A stretch of DNA of 20,620 bases. Origin: an uncultured Alistipes sp. (GTDB taxonomy: Bacteria; Bacteroidota; Bacteroidia; Bacteroidales; Rikenellaceae). Below are positions 1-6,260 of the stretch, in pieces; position 1 is the stretch's first letter; each line of letters starts with the position of its first letter. A program made the translations under genes and the position numbers. The notes under the pieces were generated by a model that saw only the letters and a program-made list of their open reading frames with translations, did no database searches and was not told the DNA's origin. The stretch covers positions 1-20,620 of the forward strand of contig NZ_CASFQD010000044.1 of the NCBI RefSeq assembly GCF_949296715.1, in the 5' to 3' direction.

Positions 1-1
1 A

Positions 2-76
2 CAACATTTTAAGGACTTCGTAAAGTGGTATCTTTTTCTGAATAGCAATGATGGAATTATTATGAAAAACAAATGA
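2..76 (+). CDS. C-terminal fragment of an unknown protein (5' end outside window)
   Basis: Reading from base 2 there is an open frame of 24 codons ending in TGA at 74-76. The visible tail is rich in aromatic and basic residues and ends Met-Lys-Asn-Lys. No family can be recognised from so little. Support comes from context: the stop codon lies inside the left arm of a perfect hairpin terminator (68-105) on the same strand, which is how a gene commonly ends. The first 120 bases are about 29% G+C by count, far below everything to the right, so this gene probably belongs to an accessory or transferred segment. It could also be chance open frame in AT-rich spacer. Confidence 0.4.
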   Translation, partial: QHFKDFVKWYLFLNSNDGIIMKNK

Positions 77-105
77 CCAGAATCATACGATTCTGGTCAT
101 TTGTT
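68..105 (+). terminator. Intrinsic terminator, 17-bp perfect hairpin
   Basis: Bases 68-84 pair perfectly with 89-105 around the four-base loop ATAC. The right arm ends in a T-rich stretch and is followed by AT-rich sequence, fitting termination of plus-strand transcription from the gene fragment ending at 76. The arms are nearly symmetric, so it could also work on the minus strand. Confidence 0.7.
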
Positions 106-272
106 CTAATATAATACCAACCAATTTTGGCATCATTACCTGTTTTTTTGTTGCGGCGCCGCGGCGGACAACTCTCCGCTCCGCCCGGGAGAGGCGGAAT
201 TTCGGGCGTTTTTGCCCTGTTCCCGCCGGATGCCGGGCTTGACGGGGAAAACGATCCGCCCGGTCGGAAAGG

Positions 273-309
273 AACAGCCCCGGGGTTCCGTCGGAACCCC
301 GGGGCTGTT
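273..309. terminator. Intrinsic terminator, 17-bp perfect hairpin, downstream of pth
   Basis: Bases 273-289 pair perfectly with 293-309 around a three-base loop (GTC). It lies about 25 bases past the pth stop codon, so it probably ends the L25-pth transcript. The clean T run (308-313) is on the plus strand. On the minus strand the stem is followed only by TTCCTTTCC. It is best read as bidirectional. Confidence 0.7.
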
Positions 310-333
310 TTTTGCGGGCCCTGTTGCGGGCGG

Positions 334-897
334 CTACTTCTTGTTGTAGAAGTTCATCGTCAGGGCGCATCCCTGCGTGACGAACGAGCGGATGGCGTCG
401 ACAAAGACCTTCAGCCGCTCGGGCATCGCCTGCCGCTCCTCGTCGGTCCACTCCCCGAGCACGTAGTCCACCTGGTGGCCGCGCGGGAAGTCGCCGCCGA
501 TGCCGAAGCGCATGCGGGCGAACTCCTCGGTGCCGAGCAGCTCGGCGATGTTCTTCAGCCCGTTGTGGCCCCCGGCACTCCCCTTCGGGCGCAGGCGCAG
601 CGTGCCGAACGGCAGCGCGATGTCGTCCGAGACGACAAGCAGGTTCTCCGTGTCGATCTTCTCGGCATCGAGCCAGTAGCGCACGGCCTTGCCCGAGAGG
701 TTCATGTAGGTCGAGGGCTTGAGCAGCAGCAGCGTGCGCCCCTTGTGCTTCACCTCGGCCACATCGCCGTAGCGGGCCGTGGTAAAAACAGCGTTGGACG
801 CCTCTGCGAGGGCGTCCAACACTTTGAAACCGATGTTGTGGCGGGTTCCGGCGTACTCGGCGCCGATGTTCCCGAGCCCAACAATGAGGTATTTCAT
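334..897 (-). CDS. pth: Peptidyl-tRNA hydrolase
   Basis: Cytoplasmic esterase that frees tRNA from peptidyl-tRNAs that drop off the ribosome. The 187-residue product has the normal bacterial Pth length and its diagnostic motifs: GLGN at 7-10, RHNIGF at 19-24 with catalytic His20, KPSTYMNLSG at 60-69 with the substrate-binding Asn66, the Asp pair at 91-92 and GGHNGL at 109-114. The ATG start gives an N-terminus that begins directly with the first beta strand. It lies 12 bases after the L25 stop codon on the same strand, so the two are almost certainly co-transcribed, a common pairing in bacteria. A strong hairpin follows the stop. Nothing is missing or unusual. Confidence 0.97.
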   Translation of the reverse strand: MKYLIVGLGNIGAEYAGTRHNIGFKVLDALAEASNAVFTTARYGDVAEVKHKGRTLLLLKPSTYMNLSGKAVRYWLDAEKIDTENLLVVSDDIALPFGTLRLRPKGSAGGHNGLKNIAELLGTEEFARMRFGIGGDFPRGHQVDYVLGEWTDEERQAMPERLKVFVDAIRSFVTQGCALTMNFYNKK

Positions 898-909
898 ACG
901 CGGCCGTTA

Positions 910-1482
910 CTATTTCGCTGCGGCTTCGGCACCGCGCGATGCACGGGTTACGCGCACGGCGCAGACGGCTGCCGTGGCCGGCGTCACGAACTTCAGGTTC
1001 TCGAACTGCAGGTCGCCTACGAAGATCGTCTTGCCGACGCCCAGGTTCGTTACGTCCACGACGATCTCGTCGGGCAGGTTCTCGACCAGGGCGCTCACGG
1101 TGAGCTTGCGGGCCGACAGCGTCAGCTTGCCGCCGACCTTCACACCCTCGGCGTTGCCGGTCAGGCGCACCGGAATGGCGATCGATACGGGCTTGCCGGC
1201 TGCGATGCGGTAGAAGTCCAGGTGGAGGATCTCCTCACGCACGGGGTGGAACTGTGCCTCGCGCAGTACGGCCAGCTCCTTCTTGCCGTCGAAGTCGAAC
1301 TCGACGATGTACGAGCTGGGGGTGTAGATCAGGGGCTTCACCTCGCGGGGGTCGACCGTGAAGGCGACCGTCTCGCCGTTGCCGCACAGTACGCAGGGCG
1401 TCAGACCCTCGCGGCGGATTGCCTTGGCGGCCTTCTTGCCGAACGCGTCGCGCTTGATGGCCTTTACGGGAATGGTTTTCAT
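910..1482 (-). CDS. rplY: 50S ribosomal protein L25, Ctc (two-domain) form
   Basis: Binds 5S rRNA in the large ribosomal subunit. The 190-residue product is the long Ctc/TL5 form: an N-terminal 5S-binding domain (about 1-92) followed by the C-terminal beta domain (about 93-185). Family signatures visible are IRREGLTPCVLCG near residue 22 and FHPVREEILHLDFYRI near residue 79. The frame stays open upstream to 1572, but the ATG at 1482 is chosen because the homologous region starts there (MKTIPVKAIKRD), it sits after an A-rich leader, and an exact -7 box lies about 90 bases upstream, inside the longer reading. First gene of the L25-pth operon. The C-terminal tail is short and Ala-rich. Confidence 0.95.
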   Translation of the reverse strand: MKTIPVKAIKRDAFGKKAAKAIRREGLTPCVLCGNGETVAFTVDPREVKPLIYTPSSYIVEFDFDGKKELAVLREAQFHPVREEILHLDFYRIAAGKPVSIAIPVRLTGNAEGVKVGGKLTLSARKLTVSALVENLPDEIVVDVTNLGVGKTIFVGDLQFENLKFVTPATAAVCAVRVTRASRGAEAAAK

Positions 1483-1569
1483 CTTGTTGTAAAGTTTTAA
1501 TGTGTTACCTTCGGCGGTTCTCAACACGGTCTCGCGGGCCGCATCCCAATTCCGCCTGCTTTGGGAGCG

Positions 1570-1600
1570 CAAAGATAAGCCAAATTTTCCGGATTGGAAA
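1570..1600 (-). promoter_or_regulatory. Bacteroidota-type promoter for the L25-pth operon
   Basis: On the minus strand TATCTTTG (1577-1570) matches the Bacteroidota -7 consensus TAnnTTTG exactly. Nineteen bases upstream is TTTC (1600-1597), one base off the -33 consensus TTTG. The predicted transcript start is near 1563, giving a leader of about 80 bases. The match is visible in the sequence; its activity is inferred. Confidence 0.6.
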
Positions 1601-1638
1601 ATCCCGGCGCGAAAATCGGCCGGCGGAGAAAAATTTTT

Positions 1639-1659
1639 TATCTTCGGATTTAACTTTTG
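1639..1659 (+). promoter_or_regulatory. Possible promoter for the sigma-factor operon
   Basis: Two near matches to TAnnTTTG occur just upstream of the sigma gene: TATCTTCG at 1639-1646 and TAACTTTT(G) at 1651-1659, each one change from consensus. Neither has a clear TTTG 19-20 bases upstream. An ECF-type gene may instead use an autoregulated promoter that I cannot recognise. Weak call. Confidence 0.28.
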
Positions 1660-1676
1660 CCCCCTTGCGGCGTCTT

Positions 1677-2249
1677 ATGTGCGGAACCATGCAGGAAAAG
1701 TGTCAAATATCCGAGACGACCGTGGCCCGGTTGCGCGATGCGGCGACCCGGCGCGAAGCCTTCGACCGGGTGGTCGGGCACTTCCTGCGCCCGCTCTACT
1801 GGCACGTGCGGCGGCTGGTCGTCGTGCACGAGGATGCCGAGGATGTCGTGCAGGAGAGCTTCGTGCGGGCCTGGGACGGCCTGGAGGGTTTCCGCGGCGA
1901 CGGGGCCGAGCTGCGGGCGTGGCTCTACCGCATCGCCACCAACACGGCGCTCTCGCTGCTGCGGCGCCGGCGCCGCGGGCTCTTCACCTCGCTCGACGAC
2001 GTGAGCCGCCAGCTGGCCGGCCGCGTGGCCGAAAATGCCGCGGAGGAGGCCGACCGGATGCTTGTCCGCTTCCAGCAGGAGGTGCTGGCCCTGCCGCTCC
2101 GGCAGCGGCTGGTCTTCAACCTCCGCTACTACGACGGGCTCTCCTACGGCGAGATTGCCCGGATTCTCGGGCAGCGCGAGCAGACGCTGCGCGTAAATTA
2201 CCACCACGCGGTGGAGAAACTCAAACGAAAACTCAAGGAGGAATTATGA
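1677..2249 (+). CDS. ECF-type RNA polymerase sigma factor (sigma-70 family)
   Basis: Alternative sigma factor that would direct RNA polymerase to a small regulon, probably in response to an envelope signal. The 190-residue product has ECF architecture. Region 2 spans roughly residues 25-100, with the polymerase-binding motif DAEDVVQESFVRAWD and the following LRAWLYRIATNTAL. Region 4 spans roughly residues 135-188, with LPLRQRLVFNLRYYDGLSY and the helix-turn-helix GEIARILGQREQTLRVNYHHA. The ATG at 1677 is the likely start; a second in-frame ATG at 1689 is equally plausible. A longer frame from 1500 covers the promoter region of the divergent L25 operon and is rejected. Its TGA overlaps the ATG of the next gene (ATGA), so translation is probably coupled. 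Confidence 0.93.
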   Translation: MCGTMQEKCQISETTVARLRDAATRREAFDRVVGHFLRPLYWHVRRLVVVHEDAEDVVQESFVRAWDGLEGFRGDGAELRAWLYRIATNTALSLLRRRRRGLFTSLDDVSRQLAGRVAENAAEEADRMLVRFQQEVLALPLRQRLVFNLRYYDGLSYGEIARILGQREQTLRVNYHHAVEKLKRKLKEEL

Positions 2250-2605
2250 ACCCCATGATTGAAAGCAACGACCGGCGCCTGCCTTACGCGCTCTCCGAGG
2301 AGCGTTTCGAGGCGCTGCACGACCGCATCCGCGAGCGGATCGCCGCACGCGCCGCGGCGGAGAGCCCCTCCGCCCTCTCCGCAGCGCCGTCCGACGGTCC
2401 CGTGCGCCGTGTGCTGCTCCGCGTAAGCCTCGGGGTGGCTGCGGCCGCGGTTCTTCTGGCTGCGGTCGTCACGGCCCACCGCCTGCGGCAGCCTGTCGCT
2501 GCGGAGCCCGGCATCGAGGTCCTCCTCTCGACGGCTTCGGCCGAGACGCTGCAGCGGGCCGCGGCGGAGAATTACGACGACATCTTCTACAACCAGCAAC
2601 TCTAA
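2246..2605 (+). CDS. Small single-pass membrane protein, probable anti-sigma factor
   Basis: The 119-residue product has a charged N-terminal part (1-55, with a helical stretch around 17-38), one hydrophobic segment (about 56-77) preceded by Arg-Arg, and a C-terminal part of about 40 residues. Positive charges before the segment place the N-terminus in the cytoplasm. Position, ATGA overlap with the sigma gene and topology are those expected of an anti-sigma factor that holds the sigma factor at the membrane. No His-x3-Cys-x2-Cys zinc motif and no FecR-like domain are visible, so the role rests on context, not on recognised family residues. The next gene starts 13 bases downstream. It may instead be only a lineage-specific membrane protein. 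Confidence 0.8.
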   Translation: MNPMIESNDRRLPYALSEERFEALHDRIRERIAARAAAESPSALSAAPSDGPVRRVLLRVSLGVAAAAVLLAAVVTAHRLRQPVAAEPGIEVLLSTASAETLQRAAAENYDDIFYNQQL

Positions 2606-2618
2606 ACCATCCGATACC

Positions 2619-4115
2619 ATGAAACGCTTTTTCATTCTGATCTGTGCCCTCGGCCTGGCGCTCAGTGCCGGGGCTGCACCCGGTGACCGGGAGATGCGGC
2701 GGGCCGTCGCCGAAGTCCGGGCCGCCATCGATGCCATCGAGTCCGCCGCGCTGGAGAGCCAGTCGCTCGAGGAACTGAACGCCGCCGCCCGCGAGGAGGT
2801 GATCCGCGAGCTGGATCTCTCGGCCAAACAGGTCAAGGCATTCGACCCCATCTACAAGGCCTACCGCGAGGCGCTCGACCGCGCCGTGAGGAGCGTCCCC
2901 GATCCGGTGATCTCGGGCGAGGCGGCGCAGCGCGCGGCCCTCAAGGAGCGACTGGCCAACATCGCCGCCGTGGCGCAGGTCAAGCGCGACTACGTGGACC
3001 GCTTCGCCGAGGTGCTTACGGCCGAGCAGATACGCCTGCTCTACAACACCGAGGGGCAGATCGGCACGAACATCAAGCGCGCGGCGGGCGTGAGCAGCCG
3101 GCAGATACCGCGCGTACTCTCGGGCAGCGGGCGGCGCGTCACGCAGGACTGGGGCGAGGCGGGCGACTACACGGCCATCGAGACCGGCGCCTTCTTCAAG
3201 GTCGTCATCAGCCCCTCGGCCCGGACCATCACGGTGACGGCCGACGACAACGTGATCGACTTCCTGAGGCTGGAGCGCCGAGGCGGATGCCTGGCATTCA
3301 GCCTGTCGCCGAACTCGAGCCGGACCCGCCGGATCGAGAACCTCTCCATCTCGGTGGTGGTTCCCGCGTCGGCCTCACTGCGGGAGATCCACGTGGGCTC
3401 CTATGCCGGTGTCGAGAGCCGCCTGCCGCTTCGCGGAGCGGATTTCAACATCTCGATGTCGGCCTACGGCGAGGTGAAAGCCGATCTGATCGATTCGGGG
3501 CGGACGCGGCTCCAGGTGTCGAGCTACGGCCGTTACGAGGGGACGGTCGAGTGTGCCGGTGCGCAGCTCTCCGTCGCCAGCTACGGCGTGCTGAAGGGGG
3601 CGCTGACGTGCGCCGGAATGGCCGATGTCTCGGTGGGCAGCTATGGCTCTTTCGACGGCGACATCCGTGCCGCGCAGGCGAACCTCGCGGTCAGCAGCGG
3701 CGGCAAGTACTCGGGCGCGGTGACGGCCGATACGGCCTCGCTCGGCGTGTCGAGCTATGCGCAGGCTGCCGGTTCGATCCGGGCCGAGGACCTGAAGGTT
3801 TCGGTCTACAGCAGCGGATCGCTCCGCGGCGCCTTTGCCGGCCGGCGGTGCGAGGCGACGGTGGGCAGCTATGGCAAGCTCGCCCTGACGGGCTCGGCCG
3901 CCGTGGAGGATGTGACCGTGCAGCTCTCGTCGCAGGGAGAATTCCTGGCCCCCGATCTGCGCGTGAAGCGCTACGACATCCGGGCGTCGAGCTACTCGAA
4001 GGCCGATGTGTGGTGTTCGGAGCTGCTCAAGGTCGAGGCCTCCACGTCGGCGCGCGTCCTCTACGACGGTCCCGGACGGCTGGAGACCCTCTCCGACAAC
4101 ATCCGGCGCCGCTGA
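2619..4115 (+). CDS. Exported protein: Spy-like helical region fused to a DUF2807 beta-solenoid
   Basis: The 498-residue product begins with a signal peptide (1-20, cleavage after AGAA). Residues 25-150 are predicted helical and resemble Spy/CpxP-like periplasmic proteins: paired amphipathic helices with LDLSAKQVKAFDPIYKAYRE at 65-84 and a later LTAEQIRLLYNTE at 133-145. From about 180 the sequence is typical of DUF2807, annotated in Bacteroidota as a head GIN or putative auto-transporter adhesin domain, with FFKVVISPS then alternating beta strands. From 260 to 478 a Ser-Tyr-Gly motif returns every 18-21 residues, as in a right-handed beta-solenoid. It ends the sigma/anti-sigma operon and is probably the envelope sensor or effector of that system. 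Location is periplasm or cell surface; no lipobox or membrane anchor is seen. No enzymatic residues are evident. Confidence 0.88.
   Translation: MKRFFILICALGLALSAGAAPGDREMRRAVAEVRAAIDAIESAALESQSLEELNAAAREEVIRELDLSAKQVKAFDPIYKAYREALDRAVRSVPDPVISGEAAQRAALKERLANIAAVAQVKRDYVDRFAEVLTAEQIRLLYNTEGQIGTNIKRAAGVSSRQIPRVLSGSGRRVTQDWGEAGDYTAIETGAFFKVVISPSARTITVTADDNVIDFLRLERRGGCLAFSLSPNSSRTRRIENLSISVVVPASASLREIHVGSYAGVESRLPLRGADFNISMSAYGEVKADLIDSGRTRLQVSSYGRYEGTVECAGAQLSVASYGVLKGALTCAGMADVSVGSYGSFDGDIRAAQANLAVSSGGKYSGAVTADTASLGVSSYAQAAGSIRAEDLKVSVYSSGSLRGAFAGRRCEATVGSYGKLALTGSAAVEDVTVQLSSQGEFLAPDLRVKRYDIRASSYSKADVWCSELLKVEASTSARVLYDGPGRLETLSDNIRRR
3396..4052 (+). repeat. Twelve-rung S-Y-G ladder within the DUF2807 protein
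   Basis: Within the protein starting at 2619, S-Y-G or degenerate versions occur at residues 260, 281, 301, 320, 340, 359, 378, 397, 416, 437, 457 and 475. Spacing is 18-21 residues, one coil of a beta-solenoid. The clearest copies are GSYAG, SAYG, SSYG, ASYG, GSYG and a second GSYG; SSGG, YSSG, SSQG and STSA are worn copies. Confidence 0.75.
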
Positions 4116-4140
4116 CGCCGCGACGGGTCGGCGCATGAAA

Positions 4141-4177
4141 AAACCGGGCGGAGCTCAATGAAAGCTCCGCCCGGTTT
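4141..4177. terminator. Bidirectional intrinsic terminator, 15-bp perfect hairpin
   Basis: Bases 4141-4155 pair perfectly with 4163-4177 around a seven-base loop. It lies between the convergent stops of the DUF2807 gene (4115) and the lipoprotein gene (4213). The minus strand gives six Ts after the stem. The plus strand gives TTTCGTGTT. It probably ends both transcripts. Confidence 0.85.
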
Positions 4178-4212
4178 CGTGTTGTCCGGCCGATGCCGGA
4201 GGTCGCGGGTCG

Positions 4213-5931
4213 TCAGTTGATCGGGAAAGCCCCCTCGTAGCTGCCTTGAACCTTTGTGCCGCCCTGCGACGTGAAGTCGAACGTGAAGCCGTAGCCCGAC
4301 TCCGTGTGCGAGACGGTGAAGGTGCCGCCGTTGATGAGCAGGTACTCTTCGTTGTCCGTACCGGCATTCAGCGTGCAGAAGGTGCCCGCGGGACCCCACG
4401 TGTCGATGTATCCGTCGTAGAAGGTGCCGGCGGCGGCGCTGTAGCTCTCGTCGAAGACATAGGTTCCTTCGCTGATGACGGGATCGTGCGACTCGTCGAG
4501 CACGTCGTTCATGTCGATCGTCAGCACGGTCTTTGCGTCGCCGCTCGTGAAGGTCAGCGTGTAGTTCGCCGTGCCGTAGCCGTAAAGGTCGCCGTAGTAG
4601 CTGCCCTCGCCCGTGGCGAAGACCTCGTTGATGTCCTCCGAGACGGCCGGGGCCATGTTCTTGAAGGTCAGCGCTCCCTTGTAGGAGAAGTTGAGCCGGT
4701 AGCCGTCCTCGAGGACGAAATGTCCGCTGATCTCGTAGCCGTCGGCCGTATGTTTCACCGTGGCCGTACCCTCCTTGTAGTCGATGCGGTAGCGGGCCGA
4801 GCCGTCGGGAAGCGTGTAGTGTCCACAGCTCTTGTCCGCAGCGATCGTGTTGAGGGCGATATCGCTGCTGAAGGTGTAGGTTCCCTCGGGCAGGACGGCG
4901 TTGTCCGCATCCGCCGAGGTGGCTCCCCACAGGCCGAAATCCAGCACGTAGCCCGAGCCGAGGGGATTGCCCTCGTCGTCGGGCGTCATGTCGCCGAGCC
5001 GGAAATAGTATTCGCTGAAGCCGGCCCCGTAGGCGTCGCCGTAGTAGGTCATGTCGGAATAGGCATAGGTCGTCTCCACGGTGATGTCCTCGCCGTAGAC
5101 GCCCGACTGGTTGGTCATCGGAATCTGACCCGTGTAGGCGATGCGGAACTCCTGGCCCGCTGCGGTGACGAATACGCCCTCGATTGTCGTGCCGCCGGCG
5201 TCGGAGGTGACGTTGAGTTCACCCTCCTTGAAGTAGATGTTTTCGGTGATATTGCCGTCATTGCCTACCGCGAGCAGCACGGTCGATTCGCTGCTGATGC
5301 GGAACTGATCGTGCGTCACGCTGTTCTCGAAGAGGTACTTGCCCGTGGGAATCACTGCCTGCTGCGGCTTGTCGGAGACGGGGCCGTAGCAGTCGAAGTA
5401 GACCATCGTGCCCGCACCCTGGGCCATGCCGTGCTGGAACGGGCAGTCGGTGAGCATGAAGTAGTAGTTCGCGGCGTCCTTGCTGAACTTGCAGCCGTAA
5501 TAGATGCCCATGGCCGTGGTGGCCTTCAGCACGCCCTCCTCCGTGCCGCTGATCGTGGTAAATTCCGACTGTGCGCGTGCGGTCCGGCCGTCGGCACCGA
5601 CGGCAAGGGCATAGACGGTGTAGGAGGTCGACGCCGTGAGCCCGTCGGCCGCAAGGTCCCGGTTCTCGCCCTTGGCGAGCGGCGTGCCGATGCCGGTCAG
5701 CATCTCGTCGGTCGGCTCGGTCATGTCGGACTCCAGCGTCAGGAAGTATGCCGCGGAGGCATCCTTCACGGTGATCGTGAAGAGGGCGTTGTCGCTGCCG
5801 ATGTGCGTGACTTCAATCGCTACCGAAGGTTCCTTTGCAGCTTCGTCCGCGCTGTCCTTCTTGCAGGAGAAGAGGGTTGCCGACAGCAGGAGCGCTGCGG
5901 CGATGAGGATTTTGTAGAACGGTTTTTCCAT
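4213..5931 (-). CDS. Lipoprotein with an Fn3-like domain and three homologous C-terminal domains, function unknown
   Basis: The 572-residue product begins with a lipoprotein signal peptide and a lipobox ending in Cys23 (TLFSC), followed by KKDSADE, so it is anchored in the envelope and may reach the surface. Residues 34-128 look like a fibronectin type III-like domain of the kind common in Bacteroidota lipoproteins (FTITVKDAS, then TASTSYTVYALAVGADGRT). Three related beta-rich domains follow at about 142-271, 294-422 and 443-570. Each opens with YYG and ends in Y-x-G plus a hydrophobic residue. No catalytic motif is seen; carbohydrate or protein binding is only a guess. The ATG at 5931 is chosen because the signal peptide begins there; the frame stays open to 6597 through a terminator and part of galE. 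A hairpin terminator lies just 35 bases upstream, so it needs its own promoter. Confidence 0.9.
   Translation of the reverse strand: MEKPFYKILIAAALLLSATLFSCKKDSADEAAKEPSVAIEVTHIGSDNALFTITVKDASAAYFLTLESDMTEPTDEMLTGIGTPLAKGENRDLAADGLTASTSYTVYALAVGADGRTARAQSEFTTISGTEEGVLKATTAMGIYYGCKFSKDAANYYFMLTDCPFQHGMAQGAGTMVYFDCYGPVSDKPQQAVIPTGKYLFENSVTHDQFRISSESTVLLAVGNDGNITENIYFKEGELNVTSDAGGTTIEGVFVTAAGQEFRIAYTGQIPMTNQSGVYGEDITVETTYAYSDMTYYGDAYGAGFSEYYFRLGDMTPDDEGNPLGSGYVLDFGLWGATSADADNAVLPEGTYTFSSDIALNTIAADKSCGHYTLPDGSARYRIDYKEGTATVKHTADGYEISGHFVLEDGYRLNFSYKGALTFKNMAPAVSEDINEVFATGEGSYYGDLYGYGTANYTLTFTSGDAKTVLTIDMNDVLDESHDPVISEGTYVFDESYSAAAGTFYDGYIDTWGPAGTFCTLNAGTDNEEYLLINGGTFTVSHTESGYGFTFDFTSQGGTKVQGSYEGAFPIN
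4222..5508 (-). repeat. Three tandem domain repeats in the lipoprotein
   Basis: Translated repeats of about 128-130 residues lie at 5508-5119, 5052-4666 and 4605-4222 (minus strand). Shared landmarks are YYG at the start, an N/E-Y-Y/T-F/L strand, then P-x-G-x-Y-x-F or S-E-G-T-Y-V-F, a later G-x-x-x-V or T-F-T-V strand with DGYEISG or SGYGFTF, and Y-x-G-x-(I/L/F)-(P/T) at the end. The copies are diverged, so this is old domain duplication, not recent DNA repetition. Confidence 0.7.
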
Positions 5932-5965
5932 AAGAAGAGGTATTGGTAGTGTGTGCCAATATATG

Positions 5966-5995
5966 AAAAAAACCGCAATCTTCCGATTACGGTTC
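5966..5995 (-). terminator. Minus-strand intrinsic terminator just upstream of the lipoprotein gene
   Basis: Bases 5972-5981 and 5986-5995 pair in nine of ten positions around a four-base loop. On the minus strand the stem runs into eight Ts (complement of A5966-A5973), a strong terminator. It lies 35 bases before the lipoprotein start codon, while galE already has its own terminator at 6210-6243. It therefore ends an unseen short transcript, backs up galE, or acts as an attenuator. Confidence 0.75.
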
Positions 5996-6209
5996 CGAAG
6001 CGGCGGCGGTACACGTCTCTCCCCCGCGGATTGCAAGGTGTTGAGCATCAGCGTGCAGACGAATGTGTATGATCCGATTTTATGTTGACAGTCAGTGAGT
6101 TGACAAAGTGTCAGACGGGGCCTCGAAGAAAAGCCGCAAAACGGATGTTCGGAAAACAAATGGCGTATTCCGGAACAAAACGGCAGGGCTCCGTCAGCTG
6201 CCTGCGACA

Positions 6210-6243
6210 AAACGGGCGGGCCTTTGCGAAGGCCCGCCCGTTT
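6210..6243 (-). terminator. galE intrinsic terminator, 15-bp perfect hairpin
   Basis: Bases 6210-6224 pair perfectly with 6229-6243 around a four-base loop. It begins 17 bases past the galE stop codon. On the minus strand the stem ends in TTTTGT, a short U tract. Confidence 0.85.
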
Positions 6244-6260
6244 GCTCTCCGAAGCGGCGG

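Larger units (their letters stand above)
5932..6260. other. Non-coding interval between the lipoprotein gene and galE
   Basis: These 329 bases hold no convincing gene. They contain the galE terminator (6210-6243) and a second minus-strand terminator (5966-5995). TTGACA occurs at 6085-6090 and 6100-6105, the second inside a small palindrome (TGACA-AAG-TGTCA, 6101-6113). The lipoprotein promoter should lie in 5932-5965. The best candidate there is TATATTGG on the minus strand (5963-5956), one base off TAnnTTTG and without a -33 match. Short plus-strand frames through 6082-6417 run across the galE terminator and are not credible. Confidence 0.6.

Noticed and set aside
127..1500. A 457-codon plus-strand open frame over pth and L25
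   Set aside because: It is antisense to two clear housekeeping genes, crosses the 273-309 hairpin and shows no family features.
1500..1676. Longer sigma-factor start at about 1500
   Set aside because: The added residues show no sigma-factor homology, and the stretch contains the divergent L25 promoter and AT-rich promoter-like DNA.
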